64,000 nt of DNA from Hippophae tibetana. Lineage: Eukaryota > Streptophyta > Magnoliopsida > Rosales > Elaeagnaceae. The translations under genes were made by a program, and so were the position numbers. The notes under the pieces were generated by a model. It was not told the origin of the DNA. It saw nothing but the letters and a program-made list of their open reading frames with translations, and did not search any database. Positions 25,115 through 39,800 of this stretch are shown here, in pieces (positions within the stretch are counted from its first letter, which is position 1; every line of letters starts with the position of its first letter). The stretch is from the NCBI GenBank assembly GCA_037013495.1, contig CM072802.1, positions 66,586,483 to 66,650,482 on the forward strand, given 5' to 3'.

Positions 25115-27057
25115 GTTGGATGCAATTCCTTTCATTATCTAAGATTTATTGATCACAAAATATTCGATTTATCATGGTAATAATACAAAGATGACAAGGA
25201 ATGCTCGTTTTGAGATGCCACCGTTGCGGGCATTGATGGGCACCTCTAACACCCCGTGGGCAAAACCATGTCAAACGATGAAATTATTTCACACATGTTT
25301 AGAATAGTATTTCATCTCGTACTAGAAAGTTTCATTATTTTATGGACACGTGAAATATTTTTAGTCATTTTTTGAAGTATCCGAAAATTCATTAAAATTA
25401 GAAAATTTTGCAAAAATGATTATTTCTTGTTGGATGCAATTCCTTTCATCATCTAAGAATTATTGATCACAAAATTTTAGATTTGGCATGGTATAAATAC
25501 GAAGATGACAAGTAATGCTCGTTTTGAGGTGCCACCGTTGCAGGCATTGATGGGTACCTTAAACACACCGTGGGCGGAACCTTATGAAACGATAGAATTT
25601 TATGGCTATTTTTTCACATATATATAGAATGGTATATCATCTCGTACTGGAAAGTTTAATGATTTTATGGAAACGGGAATTATTTTTAGTCATTTTTTGA
25701 AGTATCCGAAAATTCATTAAAATAAGAAAATTTGGAAAAAATTATTATTTCTTGTTGGATGCAATTCCTTTCACCATCTATTATTTATTGATAACAAAAT
25801 ATTCGATTTGTCATGTTAAAAATACAAAGATGACAAGGAATGCTCGTTTTGAGGTGCCACCCTTGTAGGCATTGATGGGCATCTCTAACACCCCGTGGGC
25901 AAAACCATGTCAAACGATGGAATTATTGGGCCATTTTTTTCACACATGTTTAGAATAGTATTCCATCTCGTATTGGAAAGTTTCATGATTTTATGGACAC
26001 GTGAAATATTTTTAGTCATTTTTTGAAGTATCCGAAAATTCATTAAAATTAGAAAATTTGGCAAAAATTATTATTTTTTGTTGGATGCAATTCCTTTCAT
26101 CATCTAAGATTTATTAATCAAAAAATTTTAGATTTGGCATGGTATAAATACGAAGATGACAAGGAATGCTCGTTTTGAGGTGCCACCGTTGCGGGGATTG
26201 ATGGGCACCTCTAACACCCCGTGGGCAGATCCATATGAAATAATTGAATTTTATGGCTATTTTTTTTCATATATGTTTAGAATAGTATGTCATCTCGTAC
26301 TGGAAAGTTTAATGATTTTATGGAAACGGGAAGTATTTTTAGTCATTTTTTGAAGTATCCGAAAATTCATTAAAATAAGAAAATTTGGCAAAAATTATTA
26401 TTTCTTGTTGGATGCAATTCCTTTCACCATCTATTATTTATTGATAACAAAATATTCGATTTGTCATGTTAAAAATACAAAGATGACAAGGAATGCTCGT
26501 TTTGAGGTGCCACCCTTGTAGGCATTGATGGGCATCTCTAACACCTCGTGGGCAAAACCATGTCAAACGATGGAATTATTGGGCCATTTTTTTCACACAT
26601 GTTTAGAATAGTATTCCATCTCGTATTGAAAAGTTTCATGATTTTATGGACACGTGAAATATTTTTAGTCATTTTTTGAAGTATCCGAAAATTCATTAAA
26701 ATTAGAAAATTTGGCAACAATTATTATTTCTTGTTGGATGCAATTCCTTTCCTTATCTAAGAATTATTGATCACAAAATTTTAGATTTGGCATGGTATAA
26801 ATACGAAGATGACAAGTAATGCTCGTTTTGAGGTGCCACCGTTGCAGGAATTGATGGGTACCTTAAACACACCGTGGGCGGAACCTTATGAAACGATAGA
26901 ATTTTATGGCTATTTTTTCACATATATATAGAATGGTATATCATCTCGTACTGGAAAGTTTAATGATTTTATGGAAACGGGAATTATTTTTAGTCATTTT
27001 TTGAAGTATCCGAAAATTCATTAAAATAAGAAAATTTGGCAAAAATTATTATTTCTT
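25115..27057. repeat. 6-mer (ab)3 block with 12-bp deletion
   Basis: Six monomers in the order a-b-a-b-a-b spanning 1,943 bp, which is 1,955 minus a 12-bp deletion in the first monomer (GAAATTATTTCACACATG near 25,280). It starts like the P block (CTAAGAATTATTGATC, GGGTACCTTAAACACACC) but then diverges. The second half repeats the P-like pair (CTAAGAATTATTGATC again near 26,755). It is the earliest place in the window where strict a/b alternation appears. Confidence 0.68.
25280..25297. other. 12-bp deletion mark in a type a monomer
   Basis: GAAATTATTTCACACATG lacks the 12 bases between ATTATT and TTCACACATG present in sibling monomers (GGACCATTTTTT). The same deletion occurs near 33,410 and 37,957. 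The last two are related by the 4,547-bp duplication. The first shows that the 14-mer inherited part of its sequence from the 25-kb region. The ATT or TTT on both sides would allow slippage. Confidence 0.75.
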
Positions 27058-28360
27058 GTTGGATGCAATTCCTTTCACCATCTATTATTTATTGATAACA
27101 AAATATTCGATTTGTCATGTTAAAAATACAAAGATGACAAGGAATGCTCGTTTTGAGATGCCACCGTTGTAGGCATTGATGGGCACCTCTAACATCCCAT
27201 GGGCAAACCCATGTCAAACGATGGAATTATTGGGCCATTTTTTTCACACATGTTTAGAATAGTATTCCATCTCGTATTGGAAAGTTTCATGATTTTATGG
27301 ACACGTGAAATATTTTTAGTCATTTTTTGAAGTATCCGAAAATTCATTAAAATTAGAAAATTTGGCAAAAATTATTATTTCTTGTTGGATGCAATTCCTT
27401 TCATCATCTAAGATTTATTGATCACAAAATTTTAGATTTGGCATGGTATAAATACGAAGATGACAAGGAATGCTCGTTTTGAGGTGCCACCCTTGTAGGC
27501 ATTGATAGGCATCTCTAACACCCCGTGGGCAAAACCATGTCAAACGATGGAATTATTGGGCCATTTTTTTCACACATGTTTAGAATAGTATTATATCTCG
27601 TATTGGAAAGTTTCATGATTTTATGGACACGTGAAATATTTTTAGTCATTTTTTGGAGTATCCGAAAATTCATTAAAATTAGAAAATTTGGCAAAAATTA
27701 TTATTTCTTGTTGGATGCAATTCCTTTCATCATCTAAGATTTATTGATCACAAAATTTTAGATTTGGCATGGTTTAAATACGAAGATGACAAGGAATGCT
27801 CGTTTTGAGGTGCCACCGTTGCGGGGATTGATGGGCACCTCTAACACCCCGTGGGCAGATCCATATGAAATAATTGAATTTTATGGCTATTTTTTTCATA
27901 TATGTTTAGAATAGTATGTCATCTCGTACTGGAAAGTTTAATGATTTTATGGAAACGGGAAGTATTTTAAGTCATTTTTTGAAGTATCCGAAAAATCATG
28001 AAAAATAGAAAATTCGGCAAAAATTATTATTTCTTGTTGGATGCAATTCCTTTCACCATCTATTATTTATTGATAACAACATATTCGATTTGTCATTGTA
28101 TAAATACGAAGATGACAAGGAATGCTCGTTTTGAGGTGCCACCATTGCAGGCATTGATGGGAACCTTTAATACACCGTGGGCAGAACCATATGAAACGAT
28201 AGAATTTTATGGCTATTTTTTCACATATATTTGGAATGGTATGTCATCTCGTACTGGAAATTTTAATGATTTTATGGAAACGGGAAGTATTTTTAGTCAT
28301 TTTTTGAAGTATCCGAAAATTCATTAAAATAAGAAAATTTGGCAAAAATTATTATTTCTT
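27058..28360. repeat. M-like block of four monomers (aabb)
   Basis: Four monomers corresponding to the last four of module M: ATCCCATGGG type a, CCCTTGTAGG type a with TTTTTTGGAGTATCC, CAGATCC type b, and the TTTGGAATGG type b. The first monomer begins with a different head (TTCACCATCTATTATTTATTG, GATGCCACCGTTGTAGG), so this is a hybrid junction monomer produced by exchange. Confidence 0.66.
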
Positions 28361-31300
28361 GTTGGATGCAATTCCTTTCACTATCTAAGATTTATTGATC
28401 ACAAAATATTCGATTTGGCATGGTTTAAATACGAAGATGACAAGGAATGCTGGTTTTGAGGTGCCACCCTTGTAGGCATTGATGGGCATCTCTAACACCC
28501 CGTGGGCAAAACCATGTCAAACGATGGAATTATTGGGCCATTTTTTTCACACATTTTTAGAATAGTATTCCATCTCGTATTGGAAAGTTTCATGATTTTA
28601 TGGACCCGTGAAATATTTTTAGTCATTTTTTGAAGTATCCGAAAATTCATTAAAATTAGAAAATTTGGCAAAATTTATTATTTATTGTTGGATGCAATTC
28701 CTTTCATCATCTAAGATTTATTGATCACAAAATTTTAGATTTGTCATGGTATAAATACGAAGATGACAAGGAATGCTCGTTTTGAGGTGCCACCGTTGCG
28801 GGGATTGATGGGCACCTCTAACACCCCGTGGGCAGATCCATATGAAATAATAGAATTTTATGGCTATTTTTTTCACATATGTTTAGAATAGTATGTCATC
28901 TCGTACTGGAAAGTTTAATGATTTTATGGAAAAGGGAAGTATTTTTAGTCATTTTTTGAAGTATCCGAAAAATAATGAAAAATAGAAAATTGGGTAAAAA
29001 TTATTATTTCTTGTTGGATGCAATTCCTTTCATTATCTAAGATTTATTGATCACAAAATATTCGATTTGTCATGTTAAAAATACTAAGATGACAAGGAAT
29101 GCTCGTTTTGAGGTGCCACCGTTGCGGGGATTAATGGGCACCTCTAACACCCCGTGGGCAAACCTATGTCAAACGATGGAATTATTGGGCCATTTTTTTC
29201 ACAAATGTTTAGAATAGTATTCCATCTCGTATTGGAAAGTTTCATGATTTTATGGACACGTGAAATATTTTTAGTCATTTTTTGAAGTATCCGAAAATTC
29301 ATTAAAATTAGAAAATTTGGCAAAAATTATTATTTCTTGTTGGATGCAATTCCTTTCATCGTCTAAGATTTATTGATCACAAAATTTTAGATTTGGCATG
29401 GTATAAATACGAAGATGACAAGGAATGCTCGTTTTGAGGTGCCACCGTTGCGGGCATTGATGGGCACCTTTAACACACCGTGGGCAGAACCATATGAAAC
29501 GATAGAATTTTATGGCTATTTTTTTCACATATATTTAGAATGGTATGTCATCTCGTACTGGAAAGTTTAATGATTTTATGGAAAGGGAACTATTTTTAGT
29601 CATTTTTTGAAGTATCCGAAAAATCATGAAAAATAGGAAATTCGGCAAAAATTATTATTTCTTGTTGGATGCAATTCCTTTCATTATCTAAGATTTATTG
29701 ATCACAAAATATTCAATTTATCATGGTAAAAATACGAAGATGACAAGGAATGCTCGTTTTGAGGTGCCACTGTTGCGGGGATTGATGGGCACCTCTAACA
29801 CCCCGTGGGCAGATCCATATGAAATAATTGAATTTTATGGCTATTTTTTTCATATATGTTTAGAATAGTATGTCATCTCGTACTGGAAAGTTTAATGATT
29901 TTGTGGAAACGGGAAGTATTTTTAGTCATTTTTTGAAGTATCCGAAAAATCATGAAAAATAGAAAATTCGGCAAAAATTATTATTTCTTGTTGGATGCAA
30001 TTCCTTTCACCATCTATTATTTATTGATAACAACATATTCGATTTGTCATGGTATAAATACGAAGATGACAAGGAATGCTCGTTTTGAGGTGCCACCATT
30101 GCAGGCATTGATGGGAACCTTTAATACACCGTGGGCAGAACCATATGAAACGATAGAATTTTATGGCTATTTTTTCACATATATTTGGAATGGTATGTCT
30201 TCTCGTACTGGAAATTTTAATGATTTTATGGAAACGGGAAGTATTTTTAGTCATTTTTTGAAGTATCCGAAAATTCATTAAAATAAGAAAATTTGGCAAA
30301 AATTATTATTTCTTGTTGGATGCAATTCCTTTCACCATCTATTATTTATTGATAACAACATATTCGATTTGTCATGTTAAAAATACAAAGATGACAAGGA
30401 ATGCTGGTTTTGAGGTGCCACCCTTGTAGGCATTGATGGGCATCTCTAACACCCCGTGGGCAAAACCATGTCAAACGATGGAATTATTGGGCCATTTTTT
30501 TCACACATTTTTAGAATAGTATTCCATCTCGTATTGGAAAGTTTCATGATTTTATGGACACGTGAAATATTTTTAGTCATTTTTTGAAGTATCCGAAAAT
30601 TCATTAAAATTAGAAAATTTGGCAAAATTTATTATTTATTGTTGGATGCAATTCCTTTCATCATCTAAGATTTATTGATCACAAAATTTTAGATTTGGCA
30701 TGGTATAAATACGAAGATGACAAGGAATGCTCGTTTTGAGGTGCCACCGTTGCGGGGATTGATGGGCACCTTTAACACACCGTGGGCAGATCCATATGAA
30801 ATAATAGAATTTTATGGCTATTTTTTTCACATATGTTTAGAATAGTATGTCATCTCGTACTGGAAAGTTTAATGATTTTATGGAAACGGGAAGTATTTTT
30901 AGTCATTTTTTAAAGTATCCGAAAAATAATGAAAAATAGAAAATTGGGTAAAAATTATTATTTCTTGTTGGATGCAATTCCTTTCATTATCTAAGATTTA
31001 TTGATCACAAAATATTCGATTTGTCATGTTAAAAATACTAAGATGACAAGGAATGCTCGTTTTGAGGTGCCACCGTTGCGGGGATTAATGGGCACCTCTA
31101 ACACCCCGTGGGCAAACCTATGTCAAACGATGGAATTATTGGGCCATTTTTTTCACAAATGTTTAGAATAGTATTCCATCTCGTATTGGAAAGTTTCATG
31201 ATTTTATGGACACGTGAAATATTTTTAGTCATTTTTTGAAGTATCCGAAAATTCATTAAAATTAGAAAATTTTTCAAAAATTATTATTTCTTGTTGGATG

Positions 31301-32268
31301 CAATTCCTTTCATCATCTAAGATTTATTGATCACAAAATTTTAGATTTGGCATGGTATAAATACGAAGATGACAAGGAATGCTCGTTTTGAGGTGCCACC
31401 CTTGTAGGCATTGATTGGCATCTCTAACACCCCGTGGGCAAAACCATGTCAAACGATGGAATTATTGGGCCATTTTTTGCACACATGTTTAGAATAGTAT
31501 TATATCTCGTATTGGAAAGTTTCATGATTTTATGGACCCGTGAAATATTTTGTCATTTTTTGAAGTATCCGAAAATTCATTAAAATTAGAAAATTTGGCA
31601 AAATTTGTTATTTCTTGTTGGATGCAATTCCTTTCATCATCTAAGATTTATTGATCACAAAATTTTAGATTTGGCATGGTATAAATACGAAGATGACAAG
31701 GAATGCTCGTTTTGAGGTGCCACCGTTGCGGGGATTGATGGGCACCTCTAACACCCCGTGGGCACATCCATAAGAAATAATTGAATTTTATGGCTATTTT
31801 TTTCACATATGTTTAGAATAGTATGTCATCTCGTACTGGAAAGTTTAATGATTTTATGGAAACGGGAAATATTTTTAGTCATTTTTTGAAGTATCCGAAA
31901 ATTCATTAAAATTAGAAAATTTCCCAAAAATTATTATTTCTTGTTGGATGCAATTCCTTTCATCATCTAAGATTTATTGATCACAAAATTTTAGATTTGG
32001 CATGGTATAAATACGAATATGACAAGTAATGCTCGTTTTGAGGTGCAACCGTTGCGGGGATTGATGGGCACCTTAAACACACCGTGGGCAGAACCATATG
32101 AAACAATAGAATTTTATGGCTATTTTTTTCACATATGTTTAGAATAGTATGTCATATCATACTGGAAAGTTTAATGATTTTATGGAAACGGGAAGTATTT
32201 TTAGTCATTTTTTAAAGTATCCGAAAAATCATGAAAAATAGAAAATTGGGTAAAAATTATTATTTCTT
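28361..32268. repeat. Family A mosaic, about 12 monomers
   Basis: No unit repeats cleanly across this stretch. Pieces resemble blocks on both sides. 28,361-29,3xx resembles the start of Y (ATACTAAGATGAC, AACCTATGTC). 29,330-30,300 resembles the middle of the later 14-mer (GGGAACTATTTTTAG, GGAAATTCGGC). 30,3xx-31,2xx repeats the Y-start series a second time. 31,9xx holds the TTTCCC b variant. A four-base loss, GAAATATTTTGTCATTTT, occurs near 31,545. Several unequal exchanges appear to be layered here. Confidence 0.6.
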
Positions 32269-35200
32269 GTTGGATGCAATTCCTTTCATTATCTAAGATT
32301 TATTGATCACAAAATATTCGATTTGTCATGTTAAAAATACAAGATGACAAGGAATGCTCGTTTTGAGGTGCCACCGTTGCGGGCATTAATGGGCACCTCT
32401 AACATCCCATGGGCAAACCCATGTCAAACGATGGAATTATTGGGCCATTTTTTTCACACATGTTTAGAATAGTATTCCATCTCGTATTGGAAAGTTTCAT
32501 GATTTTATGGACACGTGAAATATTTTTAGTCATTTTTTGAAGTATCCGAAAATTCATTAAAATTAGAAAATTTGGCAAAAATTATTATTTATTGTTGGAT
32601 GCAATTCCTTTCATCATCTAAGATTTATTGATCACAAAATTTTAGATTTGGCATGGTATAAATACGAAGATGACAAGGAATGCTCGTTTTGAGGTGCCAC
32701 CCTTGTAGGCATTGATAGGCATCTCTAACACCCCGTGGGCAAAACCATGTCAAACGATGGAATTATTGGGCCATTTTTTGCACACATGTTTAGAATAGTA
32801 TTATATCTCGTATTGGAAAGTTTCATGATTTTATGGACCCGTGAAATATTTTTAGTCATTTTTTGAAGTATCCGAAAATTCATTAAAATTAGAAAATTTG
32901 GCAAAATTTATTATTTCTTGTTGGATGCAATTCCTTTCATCATCTAAGATTTATTGATCACAAAATTTTAGATTTGGCATGGTATAAATACGAAGATGAC
33001 AAGGAATGCTCGTTTTGAGGTGCCACCGTTGCGAGCATTGATGGCACCTTTAACACACCGTGGGTAGAACCATATGAAACGATAGAATTTTAGGGCTAAT
33101 TTTTTCACATATATTTAGAATGGTATGTCATCTCGTACTGGAAAGTTTAATGATTTTATGGAAACGGGAAGTATTTTTAGTCATTTTTTGAAGTATCCGA
33201 AAATTCATTAAAATAAGAAAATTTGGCAAAAATTATTATTTCTTGTTGGATGCAATTCCTTTCATTATCTAAGATTTATTGATCACAAAATATTCGATTT
33301 ATCATGGTAATAATACAAAGATGACAAGGAATGCTCGTTTTGAGATGCCACCGTTGCGGGCATTGATAAGCACCTCTAACACCCCGTGGGCAAAACCATG
33401 TCAAACGATGAAATTATTTCACACATGTTTAGAATAGTATTTCATCTCGTACTAGAAAGTTTCATTATTTTATGGACACGTGAAATATTTTTAGTCATTT
33501 TTTGAAGTATCCGAAAATTCATTAAAATTAGAAAATTTTGCAAAAATGATTATTTCTTGTTGGATGCAATTCCTTTCATCATCTAAGATTTATTGATCAC
33601 AAAATTTTAGATTTGGCATGGTATAAATACGAAGATGACAAGGAATGCTCGTTTTGAGGTGCCACCGTTGCGGGCATTGATGGGCACCTTTAACACACCG
33701 TGGGCAGAACCATATGAAACGATAGAATTTTATGGCTATTTTTTTCACATATATTTAGAATGGTATGTCATCTCGTACTGGAAAGTTTAATGATTTTATG
33801 GAAACGGGAACTATTTTTAGTCATTTTTTGAAGTATCCGAAAAATCATGAAAAATAGGAAATTCGGCAAAAATTATTATTTCTTGTTGGATGCAATTCCT
33901 TTCATTATCTAAGATTTATTGATCACAAAATATTCAATTTATCATGGTAAAAATACGAAGATGACAAGGAATGCTCGTTTTGAGGTGCCACCGTTGCGGG
34001 GATTGATGGGCACCTCTAACACCCCGTGGGCAGATCCATATGAAATAATTGAATTTTATGGCTATTTTTTTCATATATGTTTAGAATAGTATGTCATCTC
34101 GTACTGGAAAGTTTAATGATTTTGTGGAAACGGGAAGTATTTTTAGTCATTTTTTGAAGTATCCGAAAAATCATGAAAAATAGAAAATTCGGCAAAAATT
34201 ATTATTTCTTGTTGGATGCAATTCCTTTCACCATCTATTATTTATTGATAACAACATATTCGATTTGTCATGGTATAAATACGAAGATGACAAGGAATGC
34301 TCGTTTTGAGGTGCCACCATTGCAGGCATTGATGGGAACCTTTAATACACCGTGGGCAGAACCATATGAAACGATAGAATTTTATGGCTATTTTTTCACA
34401 TATATTTGGAATGGTATGTCATCTCGTACTGGAAATTTTAATGATTTTATGGAAACGGGAAGTATTTTTAGTCATTTTTTGAAGTATCCGAAAATTCATT
34501 AAAATAAGAAAATTTGGCAAAAATTATTATTTCTTGTTGGATGCAATTCCTTTCATCATCTAAGATTTATTTATAACAACATATTCGATTTGTCATGTTA
34601 AAAATACGAAGATGACAAGGAATGCTGGTTTTGAGCTGCCACGGTTGCAGGCATTGATGGGTACCTTTAACGCACCGTGGGCGGAACCATATGAAACGAT
34701 AGAAGTTTATGGCTATTTTTTCACATATATTTAGAATGGTATGTCATCTTGTACTGGAAAGTTTAATGATTTTATGGAAACGGGAAGTATTTTTAGTCAT
34801 TTTTTGAAGTATCCGAAAATTCATTAAAATAAGAAAATTTTGCAAAAATTATTATTTCTTGTTGGATGCAATTCCTTTCACCATCTATTATTTATTGATA
34901 ACAAAATATTCGATTTGTCATGTTAAAAATACAAAGATGACAAGCAATGCTCGTTTTGAGGTGCCACCCTTGTAGGCATTGATGGGCATCTCTAACACCT
35001 CGTGGGCAAAACCATGTCAAACGATGGAATTATTGGGCCATTTTTTTCACACATGTTTAGAATAGTATTCCATCTCGTATTAGAAAGTTTCATGATTTTA
35101 TGGACACGTGAAATATTTTTAGTCATTTTTTGAAGTATCCGAAAATTCATTAAAATTAGAAAATTTGGCAAAAATTATTATTTATTGTTGGATGCAATTC

Positions 35201-36815
35201 CTTTCATCATCTAAGATTTATTGATCACAAAATTTTAGATTTGGCATGGTATAAATACGAAAATGACAAGGAATGCTCGTTTTGAGGTGCCACCGTTGCG
35301 GGGATTGATGGGCACCTCTAACACCCCGTGGGCAGATCCATATGAAATAATAGAATTTTATGGCTATTTTTTTCACATATGTTTAGAATAGTATGTCATC
35401 TCGTACTGGAAAGTTTAATGATTTTATGGAAACGGGAAGTATTTTTAGTCATTTTTTGAAGTATCCGAAAAATAATGAAAACTAGAAAATTGAGTAAAAA
35501 TTATTATTTCTTGTTGGATGCAATTCCTTTCATTATCTAAGATTTATTGATCACAAAATATTCGATTTGTCATGTTAAAAATACAAAGATAACAAGGAAT
35601 GCTCGTTTTGAGGTGCCACCGTTGCGGGCATTGATGGGCACCTTTAACACCCCGTGGGAAAAACCATGTCAAACGATGAAATTATTGGACCATTTTTTTC
35701 ACACATATTTAGAATAGTATTTCATCTCGTACTAGAAAGTTTCATTATTTTATGGACACGTGAAATATATTTACTCATTTTTTGAAGTATCTGAAAATTA
35801 ATTAAAATTAGAAAATTCGGCAAAAATGATTATTTCTTGTTGGATGCAATTCCTTTCATCATCTAAGATTTATTGATCACAAAATTTTAGATTTGGCATG
35901 GTATAAATACGAAGATGACAAGGAATGCTCGTTTTGAGGTGCCACCGTTGCAGGCATTGATGGGTACCTTTAACGCACCGTGGGCGGAACCATATGAAAC
36001 GATAGAAGTTTATGGCTATTTTTTCACATATATTTAGAATGGTATGTCATCTCGTACTGGAAAGTTTAATGATTTTATGGAAACGGGAAGTATTTTTAGT
36101 CATTTTTTGAAGTATCCGAAAATTCATTAAAATAAGAAAATTTGGCAAAAATTATTATTTCTTGTTGGATGCAATTCCTTTCACCATCTATTATTTATTG
36201 ATAACAAAATATTCGATTTGTCATGTTAAAAATACAAAGATGACAAGGAATGCTCGTTTTGAGGTGCCACCCTTGTAGGCATTGATGGGCATCTCTAACA
36301 CCCCGTGGGCAAAACCATGTCAAACGATGGAATTATTGGGCCCTTTTTTTCACACATGTTTAGAATAGTATTCCATCTCGTATTGGAAAGTTTCATGATT
36401 TTATGGACACGTGAAATATTTTTAGTCATTTTTTGAAGTATCCGAAAATTCATTAAAATTAGAAAATTTGGCAAATATTATTATTTATTGTTGGATGCAA
36501 TTCCTTTCATCATCTAAGATTTATTGATCAAAAAATTTTAGATTTCGCATGGTATAAATACGAAGATGACAATGAATGCTTGTTTTGAGGTGCCACCGTT
36601 GCGGGGATTGATGGGCACCTCTAACACCCCGTGGGCAGAACCATATGAAATAATTGAATTTTATGGCTATTTTTTTCACATATGTTTAGAATAGTATGTC
36701 ATCTCGTACTGGAAAGTTTAATGATTTTATGGAAACGGGAAGTATTTTTAGTCATTTTTTAAAGTATCCGAAAAATCATGAAAAATAGAAAATTGGGTAA
36801 AAATTATTATTTCTT
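32269..36815. repeat. 14-mer higher-order repeat, 4,547 bp, copy 1
   Basis: Fourteen monomers in the order a-a-b-a-b-b-b-b-a-b-a-b-a-b. The shift of 4,547 bp to the next copy is supported by several private variants: AAAATACAAGATGAC with one A lost (32,331 and 36,878), the 12-bp deletion GAAATTATTTCACAC (33,410 and 37,957), GAGCTGCCACGGTTGC (34,634 and 39,181), GAAGTTTATGGC (34,702 and 39,249), and GACAATGAATGCTTG near 36,568 and 41,115. The run of four b monomers is unusual for the window. Confidence 0.87.
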
Positions 36816-39800
36816 GTTGGATGCAATTCCTTTCATTATCTAAGATTTATTGATCACAAAATATTCGATTTGTCATGTTAAAAATACAAGATGACAAGGA
36901 ATGCTCGTTTTGAGGTGCCACCGTTGCGGGCATTAATGGGCACCTCTAACATCCCATGGGCAAACCCATGTCAAACGATGGAATTATTGGGCCATTTTTT
37001 TCACACATGTTTAGAATAGTATTCCATCTCGTATTGGAAAGTTTCATGATTTTATGGACACGTGAAATATTTTTAGTCATTTTTTGAAGTATCCGAAAAT
37101 TCATTAAAATTAGAAAATTTTTCAAAAATTATTATTTCTTGTTGGATGCAATTCCTTTCATCATCTAAGATTTATTGATCACAAAATTTTAGATTTGGCA
37201 TGGTATAAATACGAAGATGACAAGGAATGCTCGTTTTGAGGTGCCACCCTTGTAGGCATTGATAGGCATCTCTAACACCCCGTGGGCAAAACCATGTCAA
37301 ACGATGGAATTATTGGGCCATTTTTTGCACACATGTTTAGAATAGTATTATATCTCGTATTGGAAAGTTTCATGATTTTATGGACCCGTGAAATATTTTT
37401 AGTCATTTTTTGAAGTATCCGAAAATTCATTAAAATTAGAAAATTTGGCAAAATTTATTATTTCTTGTTGGATGCAATTCCTTTCATCATCTAAGATTTA
37501 TTGATCACAAAATTTTAGATTTGGCATGGTATAAATACGAAGATGACAAGGAATGCTCGTTTTGAGGTGCCACCGTTGCGGGCATTGATGGCACCTTTAA
37601 CACACCGTGGGTAGAACCATATGAAACGATAGAATTTTAGGGCTAATTTTTTCACATATATTTAGAATGGTATGTCATCTCGTACTGGAAAGTTTAATGA
37701 TTTTATGGAAACGGGAAGTATTTTTAGTCATTTTTTGAAGTATCCGAAAATTCATTAAAATAAGAAAATTTGGCAAAAATTATTATTTCTTGTTGGATGC
37801 AATTCCTTTCATTATCTAAGATTTATTGATCACAAAATATTCGATTTATCATGGTAATAATACAAAGATGACAAGGAATGCTCGTTTTGAGATGCCACCG
37901 TTGCGGGCATTGATGGGCACCTCTAACACCCCGTGGGCAAAACCATGTCAAACGATGAAATTATTTCACACATGTTTAGAATAGTATTTCATCTCGTACT
38001 AGAAAGTTTCATTATTTTATGGACACGTGAAATATTTTTAGTCATTTTTTGAAGTATCCGAAAATTCATTAAAATTAGAAAATTTTGCAAAAATGATTAT
38101 TTCTTGTTGGATGCAATTCCTTTCATCATCTAAGATTTATTGATCACAAAATTTTAGATTTGGCATGGTATAAATACGAAGATGACAAGGAATGCTCGTT
38201 TTGAGGTGCCACCGTTGCGGGCATTGATGGGCACCTTTAACACACCGTGGGCAGAACCATATGAAACGATAGAATTTTATGGCTATTTTTTTCACATATA
38301 TTTAGAATGGTATGTCATCTCGTACTGGAAAGTTTAATGATTTTATGGAAACGGGAACTATTTTTAGTCATTTTTTGAAGTATCCGAAAAATCATGAAAA
38401 ATAGGAAATTCGGCAAAAATTATTATTTCTTGTTGGATGCAATTCCTTTCATTATCTAAGATTTATTGATCACAAAATATTCAATTTATCATGGTAAAAA
38501 TACGAAGATGACAAGGAATGCTCGTTTTGAGGTGCCACCGTTGCGGGTATTGATGGGCACCTCTAACACCCCGTGGGCAGATCCATATGAAATAATTGAA
38601 TTTTATGGCTATTTTTTTCATATATGTTTAGAATAGTATGTCATCTCGTACTGGAAAGTTTAATGATTTTGTGGAAACGGGAAGTATTTTTAGTCATTTT
38701 TTGAAGTATCCGAAAAATCATGAAAAATAGAAAATTCGGCAAAAATTATTATTTCTTGTTGGATGCAATTCCTTTCACCATCTATTATTTATTGATAACA
38801 ACATATTCGATTTGTCATGGTATAAATACGAAGATGACAAGGAATGCTCGTTTTGAGGTGCCACCATTGCAGGCATTGATGGGAACCTTTAATACACCGT
38901 GGGCAGAACCATATGAAACGATAGAATTTTATGGCTATTTTTTCACATATATTTGGAATGGTATGTCATCTCGTACTGGAAATTTTAATGATTTTATGGA
39001 AACGGGAAGTATTTTTAGTCATTTTTTGAAGTATCCGGAAATTCATTAAAATAAGAAAATTTGGCAAAAATTATTATTTCTTGTTGGATGCAATTCCTTT
39101 CATCATCTAAGATTTATTTATAACAACATATTCGATTTGTCATGTTAAAAATACGAAGATGACAAGGAATGCTGGTTTTGAGCTGCCACGGTTGCAGGCA
39201 TTGATGGGTACCTTTAACGCACCGTGGGCGGAACCATATGAAACGATAGAAGTTTATGGCTATTTTTTCACATATATTTAGAATGGTATGTCATCTTGTA
39301 CTGGAAAGTTTAATGATTTTATGGAAACGGGAAGTATTTTTAGTCATTTTTTGAAGTATCCGAAAATTCATTAAAATAAGAAAATTTTGCAAAAATTATT
39401 ATTTCTTGTTGGATGCAATTCCTTTCACCATCTATTATTTATTGATAACAAAATATTTGATTTGTCATGTTAAAAATACAAAGATGACAAGGAATGCTCG
39501 TTTTGAGGTGCCACCCTTGTAGGCATTGATGGGCATCTCTAACACCCCGTGGGCAAAACCATGTCAAACGATGGAATTATTGGGCCTTTTTTTTCACACA
39601 TGTTTAGAATAGTATTCCATCTCGTATTGGAAAGTTTCATGATTTTATGGACACGTGAAATATTTTTAGTCATTTTTTGAAGTATCCGAAAATTCATTAA
39701 AATTAGAAAATTTGGCAAAAATTATTATTTATTGTTGGATGCAATTCCTTTCATCATCTAAGATTTATTGATCACAAAATTTTAGATTTGGCATGGTATA

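Noticed and set aside
26538..26720. Minus-strand frames at 26538-26720, 30021-30299, 59565-59768 and 61182-61385
   Set aside because: They are antisense to the same monomer segments, each present only where a stop happens to be mutated. They are not conserved across sibling monomers.
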